A stretch of 64,000 bases of DNA from Desulfobulbus sp. (GTDB taxonomy: Bacteria; Desulfobacterota; Desulfobulbia; Desulfobulbales; Desulfobulbaceae): assembly GCA_003604995.1 (NCBI GenBank), contig QZJD01000005.1, positions 1 through 64,000 of the forward strand, read 5' to 3'. The translations under genes were made by a program, and so were the position numbers. A model generated the notes under the pieces. It was not told where the DNA came from. It did no database searches and saw only the letters and a list, made by a program, of their open reading frames with translations. Of the stretch, positions 30,134-37,020 are shown in pieces (the stretch's first letter is position 1; each line of letters starts with the position of its first letter).

Positions 30134-30821
30134 CCGGGAAAAACAGGCTGAATGCGCCAAGGTTTGTGAAAAAGAGTCTGCAGGCGGGACGATGCGGGAG
30201 ATTGTCCACTCTCTCAACAATGTTCTGGCGGTGATCCAACTCAATGCCTCCATGGCGCTGGAAAGCAGGGCCGGGGAAGATGCCATGGAGGAAATCGGGG
30301 AAATACTGGACGCTGTTGCCCGGGGCAGGGAACTGGTCAGGGATCTGTCCGATATGCAGCATCCCGGCCCGGCCGTGTGCCGGGCTGAAGAGAGCGCGTC
30401 TCGGGTTTCTCCTGCCCTGAACATGTCCGGTGGCATGGCTGCCGATCGGTCAGGAGAGGGAGCGAAGATCCTGTTTGTTGATGATGAAGTCGAGTTGGCC
30501 CGGCTGGGACAGAGGCTCCTGATAAAAAATGGGTATCAGGTAGAATTTTTCACGGACAGCCAGGCCGCTTTAGAGAGATTCGCGGCCAATCCTCAAGAAT
30601 ATGCCCTGGTGATCACCGATCAGAATATGCCGGGTTTGAAAGGGTCGGAACTTGCGCACCGGATTTTGCAGGTCCGGCCGGAGATGCCGATCCTCCTCTG
30701 CACCGGTTTCAGTGCGGGCATTGCTCGCCGGAACTTGCTGGAACAGGGCTTTTGCGGCTTGCTGGTAAAGCCGTACCAGCCGAAGGAATTGCTCTCCGCG
30801 GTTCGTGGCGTTATTGCGTGA
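30123..30821 (+). CDS. kinase-like dimerisation helix pair fused to a receiver, no ATPase domain
   Basis: A 232-residue protein. Residues 20-85 look like a HisKA dimerisation domain with H29 in MREIVHSLNNVLAVIQ, comparable to [11 protein letters not shown] in the neighbouring kinases. A linker leads directly to a receiver (about 115-230) with D166 in LVITDQNMPGLKG. The catalytic ATPase domain between them is absent, with no trace of N, G1 or G2 boxes. It could accept phosphate at H29 from a partner kinase in trans, act as a phosphotransfer protein, or form mixed dimers. ATG 30123 follows GGAGGGG and overlaps the upstream hybrid kinase by 11 bases, so partnership with it is likely. Confidence 0.8.
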   Translation: MTADREKQAECAKVCEKESAGGTMREIVHSLNNVLAVIQLNASMALESRAGEDAMEEIGEILDAVARGRELVRDLSDMQHPGPAVCRAEESASRVSPALNMSGGMAADRSGEGAKILFVDDEVELARLGQRLLIKNGYQVEFFTDSQAALERFAANPQEYALVITDQNMPGLKGSELAHRILQVRPEMPILLCTGFSAGIARRNLLEQGFCGLLVKPYQPKELLSAVRGVIA

Positions 30822-30822
30822 A

Positions 30823-30880
30823 GCGGTGAGGTGCAGGGACGTGATCCCTTTTCTCATCCCTGCCGCCGATCGCTCACCGC
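30823..30880. terminator. nested inverted repeat between convergent genes
   Basis: Outer arms GCGGTGAG (30823-30830) and CTCACCGC (30873-30880) enclose inner arms GCAGGGA (30833-30839) and TCCCTGC (30857-30863). The structure starts just after the stop of the receiver gene and covers the last codons of the convergent REC-PAS gene. There is no long T-run. It is a plausible bidirectional terminator or 3' stabiliser. Confidence 0.45.
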
Positions 30881-31699
30881 ACGAGCTATGTACACCCCTC
30901 CGACCACTGTTTTTTCATCTACATCCAGATACGGCGTCATGTTTACTTCGAACTCTGCTTGCAGCCGTTCGTCATAAAAAATTCCCTTTTGAGAAACTCC
31001 GGCAAGAAGTGCCTCCATGTTCCGCCTGGCCGCATCCTGGTCGCTGAAGCCCTGCGTGCTCAGGTAACAGGTTCTGCCGACTATTTCCGAGGGTCCCTTA
31101 CCCAGCATGGCCGCCATTGCCTTGTTCACCCTGACCAGGCAATGTCTTCGGTCGATCAGGGCAATCTGTTCGGTCAGGGAATCCACGGTACGTTCCCATT
31201 CCCGTTTGGCGTGGATGATCATTTTTTCCAGCCGTTGTTTGGCCTCCAGCTCTTTTTTCAAGGCGTTATTGGCTTTGCGCAGGGCATTCTCCATGGTTTC
31301 GTTATAGCCGTACGTCATTTGCGCCTGCATCAGAGCTCGCTCGATCCGATTCATCAGAAACTCTATGTTTTCGATGGGTTTGGTAATATAATCCCATGCC
31401 CCGGAACGAAGGGCGTTAATGATGTCCTCCTTGGCGCCGACGCCGGAAAAGATGATTACGGGTGTTTTAGGCGATTCCATCACGATTTCTTCGAGCAGGT
31501 CAAAGCCGTCCATGACCGGCATGCGAAGATCGGTCAGAATCAGTGCCGGCCGGTTCTTGCGGAATAAGGAGAGCGCTTCTTCGCCGTTTCGGGCCTCCAG
31601 GGTTTCATAGCCTTTTTGTTTGATGAACTTGGCTACGGATTTACGTAAATACTCATCGTCTTCCGCGATCAGAATTTTTGTCTCAGCATTTTCCAGCAT
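30854..31699 (-). CDS. response regulator with PAS output (REC-coiled coil-PAS)
   Basis: A 281-residue protein. The receiver is at 5-120 with D57 in [13 protein letters not shown], a charged coiled coil spans about 130-170, and a PAS domain covers about 170-278 (TEQIALIDRRHCLVRVNKAM, then EIVGRTCYLS). There is no DNA-binding or enzymatic output, so it is probably an adaptor that passes a signal through protein contact. The PAS domain keeps the first cysteine (GRTC) of the local cysteine-PAS family but not the later CxxCP pair. ATG 31699 is chosen because the receiver begins at once; the frame is open to 31732. Confidence 0.8.
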   Translation of the reverse strand: MLENAETKILIAEDDEYLRKSVAKFIKQKGYETLEARNGEEALSLFRKNRPALILTDLRMPVMDGFDLLEEIVMESPKTPVIIFSGVGAKEDIINALRSGAWDYITKPIENIEFLMNRIERALMQAQMTYGYNETMENALRKANNALKKELEAKQRLEKMIIHAKREWERTVDSLTEQIALIDRRHCLVRVNKAMAAMLGKGPSEIVGRTCYLSTQGFSDQDAARRNMEALLAGVSQKGIFYDERLQAEFEVNMTPYLDVDEKTVVGGVYIARAVSDRRQG

Positions 31700-31762
31700 G
31701 GTGGACGCTCCGTTCGTATTTGTTGAAAGCACGGGTTGGTTTCAAGGCAATCCCGCTCCTGG

Positions 31763-32635
31763 TTACTGCAACATCACCTTGAGCCACTGCATGTCTCTGC
31801 TGTTGACGTTGCCTTTTTCCGCTTGATCCTGAGTCATTACGTCGTACAGGGGGAGTTGTGCCTGTGCCTTGCAATCGGGGCAAAGGCTGGATGAAATCTC
31901 CACTTCAGCGTGTTCCTGAAGGTACGATTCGATCTGTTCCCAATATCCCTTGTCATCGCGAACCTGTTTACAGGAAGGGCAGATGGGCAGCATGCCCTTC
32001 AGTTGCTTGACCTGTTCCAGGGATGCGCGCAGTTCATCAATCAGGCGCTGCTTGTCCTGTTCGAGCCTTTTTCTTTCGGTGATGTCGTTGTAGGATTCAA
32101 TGATACCGACCAGATCGCCGAAGGCGTTTCTAACGGGTTTTGCCTTGATGAGGAAGTGGCGGCGGATTCCGTCAAGAATTCTTGCTCCTTCGCTGGTGAC
32201 CTCTTTTTCGCCTTTTTTGATCCGATCAAGAGGGGAGTTGGTGATTCTGCACGCCTCATCCTCTTGACCCGAACGGCCATTGCCTTTTATTTCGTCGTGC
32301 ATGGCCCTGCCCAATGTTTCCAGGTAGGGGGTGTTGGCATCGATGATATTCCCCTTGAAATCGATGATGCACATCGGAAAGGAATGGTTGAAGGCGTTCC
32401 TGAGGAGCTTCTGTTCCTTTTCATAAAAAAATATCCTGAAGAGGATCATATAGAGGAGGATGCTGAATGACACGATCAGGATTCGGGTATAAACGTTTTC
32501 GAAGATTTTGTTGAACGTTTCCGAATCCTCAGCAAATATGCCGGGGATGAACATGGAGGCAACAAGGGAATTGACCACCCAGATCAACAATCCGAAGATG
32601 AAGAGAAACGGGAGGCTTTGCAGTATGCGTTTCAT
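31763..32635 (-). CDS. membrane PAS protein with C-terminal four-cysteine motif
   Basis: A 290-residue protein with two membrane helices (about 8-30 and 52-71), a PAS domain (about 80-185) ending in a short coiled coil, and a compact tail. The tail begins CPSCKQVRDDKGYWEQIE near residue 216 and ends SSLCPDC near 254, giving two CxxC pairs about 33 residues apart that look like a zinc site. This tail occurs at the ends of many PAS and receiver proteins of anaerobes and has no established function that I know of. There is no kinase, cyclase or DNA-binding domain. ATG 32635 follows AAAAGGAAACGCACC. The REC-PAS gene is 63 bases downstream. Confidence 0.75.
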   Translation of the reverse strand: MKRILQSLPFLFIFGLLIWVVNSLVASMFIPGIFAEDSETFNKIFENVYTRILIVSFSILLYMILFRIFFYEKEQKLLRNAFNHSFPMCIIDFKGNIIDANTPYLETLGRAMHDEIKGNGRSGQEDEACRITNSPLDRIKKGEKEVTSEGARILDGIRRHFLIKAKPVRNAFGDLVGIIESYNDITERKRLEQDKQRLIDELRASLEQVKQLKGMLPICPSCKQVRDDKGYWEQIESYLQEHAEVEISSSLCPDCKAQAQLPLYDVMTQDQAEKGNVNSRDMQWLKVMLQ

Positions 32636-32657
32636 GGTGCGTTTCCTTTTAATTTGT

Positions 32658-32687
32658 ATTTTATGCGTACAGTATTGAGGATATCAA
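32658..32687 (-). promoter_or_regulatory. candidate promoter for the PAS four-cysteine gene
   Basis: On the minus strand TTGATA (32682-32687) and TAAAAT (32658-32663) are 18 bases apart, 22 bases before the start codon at 32635. The leader would be short. Pattern evidence only. Confidence 0.4.
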
Positions 32688-32703
32688 GTATTTTTCAAGG
32701 TCG

Positions 32704-33204
32704 TCAGAAAACGATTAGTTCAGGTTTGTGAAATTTACCGCGGTAGAATTCATTTTTTTGAGCCTCCCAGAAGACGACCTCACGATTCTCGTTGACGAAA
32801 ACATTGGCCACGTGACGCTCGCCTCGCGCCGTGGTGATGTACATGACGCCGAAGGCATAGTTTCGCATCGGCACCATGGCAGCGATGGCGTAATCGTCGC
32901 AATCCCAGTCTGGTCGGACATGAAACCGGCTCATGGCAGCCACCTTGTCGTTATCGGCAAGGGCGTATTTGGCATCACTCAGCTTGATGAACACGTTGCC
33001 GAAATAGCCGGTCAGGATTTTGTGCAGTTCATGGGCGCTGATCTCTGTCCCCCTGCCGCGGTTTTCCGTGGAAACGGACACAAACATGTCAACATCGGTC
33101 CGGTGGTAGCTGCACGCGGCCGTCAGGACGAGCTGAGTCATAATGAAAACAACGGTCAGGGCGCGGGCAACAGTCTGTCGTTCATGGCGCATCATCCTTT
33201 TCAT
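32704..33204 (-). CDS. lipoprotein with cysteine-peptidase-like DCDDYA motif
   Basis: A 166-residue predicted lipoprotein with signal FIMTQLVLTAAC and lipid cysteine C31. The mature part has WDCDDYAIAAM, then NYAFGVMYITTARGERHVANVFVNEN and VVFWEAQKNEFY. A Cys in an acidic DCDDYA helix, a later His before a strand and a Glu/Gln on the next strand follow the order of papain or transglutaminase-like folds. They recall the peptidase domain of MOA-type agglutinins. Activity is an inference. The start overlaps the stop of the upstream small gene by 4 bases, so they form a pair. The region is lower in GC than its surroundings. Confidence 0.6.
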   Translation of the reverse strand: MKRMMRHERQTVARALTVVFIMTQLVLTAACSYHRTDVDMFVSVSTENRGRGTEISAHELHKILTGYFGNVFIKLSDAKYALADNDKVAAMSRFHVRPDWDCDDYAIAAMVPMRNYAFGVMYITTARGERHVANVFVNENREVVFWEAQKNEFYRGKFHKPELIVF

Positions 33205-33632
33205 AACCCACCTCCGTGATCAAGACGTTCGCAATGATACAAATGATTCGGATAGGAATGTTTGGTGCTGTATCCTGATAATTTATTGATTATCTCCGTA
33301 ATCTGTTGATAGTCGTTGTGGGCAAATTCGATAAAACGGGGATGGAGGAGATATGATTTATGAATCATTTCCTTGTTGTCGTTACATAGGATGATAATGA
33401 CACGATTTCCGGTAAAAATATCTTTAATTTTAATTAATAAATCAATATCATGTAATTTAGTAATTACTAAAATGAAAAGCTCGGCCAGGTCTGAAGGAAA
33501 TTTTGAATATTTATTTTTATTATCAATAGTATGGATAACAAAATTATCTTGACAATTTCTTGCAGTATTGATGCATCGTATGAGCCTTGATGCCTCATCA
33601 GCCGACTCTGACGTATAAAGATGAATGTTCAT
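33201..33632 (-). CDS. small AT-rich gene, possible degenerate receiver-like fold, unrecognised
   Basis: A 143-residue protein without signal peptide or membrane helix. Alternating hydrophobic strands and helices (DLAELFILVITKLHD, NRVIIILCNDNKEM, HPRFIEFAHNDY) resemble a flavodoxin/receiver-like fold, but no phosphorylatable Asp pocket is visible. Base composition is clearly richer in A and T than the neighbours, which suggests recent acquisition. ATG 33632 is preferred because GGGAG lies about 9 bases upstream; the frame is open to 33719. It is coupled to the cysteine-peptidase-like lipoprotein. The upstream gap holds a strong palindrome. Confidence 0.55.
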   Translation of the reverse strand: MNIHLYTSESADEASRLIRCINTARNCQDNFVIHTIDNKNKYSKFPSDLAELFILVITKLHDIDLLIKIKDIFTGNRVIIILCNDNKEMIHKSYLLHPRFIEFAHNDYQQITEIINKLSGYSTKHSYPNHLYHCERLDHGGGL

Positions 33633-33793
33633 GCTCTGTTCTCCCGCCAATACTTCAAAGGGATTGCTGTATGTGTTCTCTGTCCTATGGTAAAGCAGGA
33701 TGCGTGCCAGCTTGCACAAATGGAACTTAGTGACGATAATTCAGTATGTTGAACGAATAACAGATTCTCTGGCTGGTCAAAGGGGAGATGCGA

Positions 33794-33834
33794 TTTGTTT
33801 ACAAAAGTTGACAGTGTTCACATTTGTGAACACT
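33794..33834. promoter_or_regulatory. double palindrome in the gap upstream of the small AT-rich gene
   Basis: TTTGT-TT-ACAAA (33794-33805) is followed by AGTGTTCACA-TT-TGTGAACACT (33813-33834), a perfect 10-bp inverted repeat with a 2-base centre. A plus-strand TTGACA (33808-33813) touches the larger palindrome. The 252-base gap (33633-33884) separates the end of the NtrC-type regulator from the start of the small AT-rich gene. The form is that of an operator for a dimeric transcription factor, about 165 bases upstream of that gene. Confidence 0.6.
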
Positions 33835-33884
33835 ATGTGCGGGATTGTGTACAGGATGAGAAGGGGATCGTAGAAAAAGATGTG

Positions 33885-35279
33885 TTATCTGCTGGCGGGT
33901 TCGTGTTTTTTAAGGAGCTGATAGAGGCGGGTGCGGGAGAGGCCGGATATGCGGCAGGCGTCCGTTACGCTGTTGCGGGCAAACGTCATCAGGTCGCGAA
34001 GATAGGCCCTTTCAGCCGCGGATTTGTACTCGGACCAGGACGGCGGCGGGGTTGTGTCGTCTGCGGAGAATTGAGCAGGGGGTGCCGCGGGCGTTGGGCG
34101 AATGGCCGCCTGGGCCTGCAGGACGCGGAGATGCTCGGGCAGGTGCCTGGTGAAGAGGGTGTGATGGTTGACGGCGTTGACAAAGGCATGCTCAATAACC
34201 TGAAATAACTCTCGAATATTTCCAGGCCAGGGGTAATTCGTCAGCGCGTTGATAAAATCCGGCGCCATGCCTTTTGTATCGAGCCCGTGGCGCTGGCAGA
34301 GTTTTTCCAGATACGCGACGGTCAGATCCTTGACGTCCCCTTGCCGGTCTCGCAGAGGAGGAAGATGGATCCAAATCCCCTGCAGCCGAAAGAGAAGATC
34401 GCTGCGGAATATGCCGTTACGAACTCCTTCGTCGAGGTTGCGATTGGTCGCGGCCACCACCCTGAAATCACTTTTGATTTCCCTGGTGTCACCCACCGGG
34501 CGATAGCGATGCTCCTGGAGTACCCGCAGGAAGTTTTTTTGCAAGCCGATGGGCAATTCGCCGATCTCGTCGAGAAAAAGGGTCCCGCCGTCGGCATGTC
34601 TGATCAAGCCGTCTCTCGCCTTGTCCGCTCCGGTAAATGCGCCCCGGGCGTGACCGAACAGGGTGCTTTCGATGAGTGTTTCCGGGAGGGCCGCGCAGTC
34701 GACCACCACGAAGTTGCCCCCGGCACGCTGGCTGTTGTCGTGAATGACCCGAGCAAAAACTTCCTTGCCTGTGCCGGTTTCACCGGACAGCAGGACGCTG
34801 GTGTCGCAGGCGGCGGCCTTGGCGACCAGGTCGAGGCTGGCGAGCAACTGCGGGCTGTTACCGATGATGCCGCCTCGTTTCAGGGCCACCGGTATGGTTT
34901 TGATTCGTTGTTTTTCCGCCCGGTATTCGAGGGCGCGGGTCAGGTGCAGCAAAAGCTCCCGCACAACGTTCGGTTTTTCAATATAGCTCCAGGCTCCGCT
35001 GGAGATGGCCTGTTGGGCGCCGTTGGGGTCTCCCTTGCCGGTGATGATGATGACTTCGGGTGCGGAGGGGACGGTTTTGAACCCGGGCAAAAAGTCCAGG
35101 CCGTTGCCGTCTGGCATCTGGACGTCAAGGAACACCACGTCAAAGGCATTCTCGCGAGCCATGCGCAGCCCCTCGTTCAGGGTCACCGTCCCGCGGGCAT
35201 GGTGACCGGCTCGCCGCAGGTGCTCGGTCAGCATCCCGCAAAGGACCTGATCGTCATCTACGACCAGGACGTCAGCCAT
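33885..35279 (-). CDS. NtrC-family sigma-54 response regulator (REC-AAA+-HTH)
   Basis: A 464-residue activator of sigma-54 RNA polymerase. The receiver (1-115) has D52 in VVFLDVQMPDG. The AAA+ domain (about 135-370) has Walker A GETGTGKE, the sigma-54 contact loop GAFTGA and Walker [12 protein letters not shown]. The C-terminal Fis-type helix-turn-helix ends SVTDACRISGLSRTRLYQLLKK. ATG 35279 overlaps the stop of the hybrid kinase by 8 bases, making this kinase its natural partner. The frame is open to 35309, but the receiver begins right at 35279. It is one of two DNA-binding regulators in the window. Confidence 0.92.
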   Translation of the reverse strand: MADVLVVDDDQVLCGMLTEHLRRAGHHARGTVTLNEGLRMARENAFDVVFLDVQMPDGNGLDFLPGFKTVPSAPEVIIITGKGDPNGAQQAISSGAWSYIEKPNVVRELLLHLTRALEYRAEKQRIKTIPVALKRGGIIGNSPQLLASLDLVAKAAACDTSVLLSGETGTGKEVFARVIHDNSQRAGGNFVVVDCAALPETLIESTLFGHARGAFTGADKARDGLIRHADGGTLFLDEIGELPIGLQKNFLRVLQEHRYRPVGDTREIKSDFRVVAATNRNLDEGVRNGIFRSDLLFRLQGIWIHLPPLRDRQGDVKDLTVAYLEKLCQRHGLDTKGMAPDFINALTNYPWPGNIRELFQVIEHAFVNAVNHHTLFTRHLPEHLRVLQAQAAIRPTPAAPPAQFSADDTTPPPSWSEYKSAAERAYLRDLMTFARNSVTDACRISGLSRTRLYQLLKKHEPASR

Positions 35280-36861
35280 GATCAAGAACCTTCCTGACGA
35301 TTTCGGCAAGTTCCCGCCTGACCACCGGCTTCATGATATATTCCCGGATGCCCAGGGCCAGGGCCTGCTTCCGGTCCAGGTTCTCGCTGAAACCGGTGCA
35401 CATGATGACGGGCATCTTCGGTCGGAGAGCAAGGATCTCCCGGGCGAGTTCCTTGCCGGTCAACCCGGGCATGGTCATGTCAGTGATGATCAGGTCGAAG
35501 GAATCAGGGGCGGCCTGAAACGCTTCAAGGGCTGCCCGGCTGTCACTGTGGGCGGTTACCTGGTAGCCGAGCTCATGGAGGCAGCGTTTCAGCCATGCGA
35601 CAAGCTCGGATTCGTCATCAATGACCAGAATCTGCTCCTCGCCGCGAGGGAGAGGCCCGGTGGGCGGAAGAGTCGCCGCTGCCTCCTCGGTCAGCGCCGG
35701 CAGGATAATCTGAAAATCAGCGCCCTTGCCTTTTTCGCTGCTGACCCAGATATCACCTCCCAGCGACTTGACTATGCCGTGCACCACCGACAGGCCAAGT
35801 CCGGTTCCTTCGCTCAGCGGCTTGGTTGTAAAAAAAGGTTCGAATACCCGATCCAGATTATCCCGGTCAATGCCATGCCCGGTGTCCTTGACCCGCAGAA
35901 GCAGGTAACCGGCGATGTTTCGCCCCCCGTCCCTGGGTCGGTAACCGCTCGGCAGACTTTGTAGATGAGAGAGGGAAACGGTCAGCTCTCCACCGCTTTC
36001 CCGCATGGCATATCTGGCGTTGGTGCAGAGGTTCATGAGCACTTGATGGATCCTTCCCGGGTCAGCCAGCACTGGTGGGCATTCGGCATCCACCCAGTCC
36101 CTGATGACTATGGTTGCCGGGAAGGACGCCTTGAGTAATTTCAGGATTTCCTTGAGGATGAACTGGATGTATACCGGTTTGGATTCATGATCGTCCTGCC
36201 GGCTGAAGGTGAGGATCTGCCTGACCAGTTCCGTGGCTCGGTTCGCCGCCTGGAGCACCTTGTCGAGATCCTGGCTGGGTTGGCTTTCCGCGGGGAGTTC
36301 CGCCTGCGCCATCTGGGCATAGCCATTGATGATCGCCAGGATGTTGTTGAAGTCGTGGGCAATCCCTCCAGCCAGGGTCCCGATGGCCTCCATTTTCTGG
36401 GAATGGTGCAGTTCTTCTGTTCGTTTTTTGATTTCCTCCTCGAGATAGTGCTGATAGCGCTTGTTTTCCCGGATAAGGTCGATTCGTTCCAGCGCACGGT
36501 TGATGGCATGCTCCAGAACGGAGACGTCCAGGATCGGTTTGACCAGGTAATCGGAAGCACCGAGCTGCAGGGTTTTCAGGGCGTCGTTGATACCGCCGGC
36601 CCCGGAAACGATGATCACTGGAAATTTTTCCAGATCGGTTCCCAGCTCGGCCAGGACCTCAAAGCCGTCCATGACCGGCATGCGCAGATCAAGCAGCATC
36701 AGGTCCGGCCGTTCCCGCCGGTACTTTTCCATTCCTTCCCGGCCGTTTCCAGCGGAAACGACATCGTAACCGAGATCCTTGAGAAGCTTGGTCGCACTTT
36801 TGCGCATCAGCAGGTCATCGTCGATGAGCAGAATTTTCTTGGTGCCGTCCGATTCGGTCAT
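35272..36861 (-). CDS. hybrid histidine kinase: REC-HisKA-HATPase-REC
   Basis: A 529-residue soluble kinase. The N-terminal receiver (about 8-125) has its Asp in [13 protein letters not shown], a coiled linker follows, and the histidine is H169 in [13 protein letters not shown]. The ATPase has [17 protein letters not shown] and [11 protein letters not shown]. The C-terminal receiver has [14 protein letters not shown] and belongs to the same paralogous set as those at 22067, 24599 and 30123. There is no sensor domain, so input probably arrives through the first receiver, perhaps from the five-PAS kinase encoded directly upstream. ATG 36861 is chosen by the start of the receiver; the frame is open to 36957 and no start has a strong binding site. 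Confidence 0.87.
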   Translation of the reverse strand: MTESDGTKKILLIDDDLLMRKSATKLLKDLGYDVVSAGNGREGMEKYRRERPDLMLLDLRMPVMDGFEVLAELGTDLEKFPVIIVSGAGGINDALKTLQLGASDYLVKPILDVSVLEHAINRALERIDLIRENKRYQHYLEEEIKKRTEELHHSQKMEAIGTLAGGIAHDFNNILAIINGYAQMAQAELPAESQPSQDLDKVLQAANRATELVRQILTFSRQDDHESKPVYIQFILKEILKLLKASFPATIVIRDWVDAECPPVLADPGRIHQVLMNLCTNARYAMRESGGELTVSLSHLQSLPSGYRPRDGGRNIAGYLLLRVKDTGHGIDRDNLDRVFEPFFTTKPLSEGTGLGLSVVHGIVKSLGGDIWVSSEKGKGADFQIILPALTEEAAATLPPTGPLPRGEEQILVIDDESELVAWLKRCLHELGYQVTAHSDSRAALEAFQAAPDSFDLIITDMTMPGLTGKELAREILALRPKMPVIMCTGFSENLDRKQALALGIREYIMKPVVRRELAEIVRKVLDHG

Positions 36862-37020
36862 GTCGCGGTCCGTGGCTTTCAGCGGTTTGTCTTGTGATAC
36901 GCAGACCTGTATTCCCGGCATAGGGAGGCTCATGTCTGTCCGTGCGGGCTGAGGCATGCAACGGCTGGAGCGTATCGGTCAGTTTCCGGATGGTTTTTTG
37001 CAAGGCTTTATCTAGAGGAA

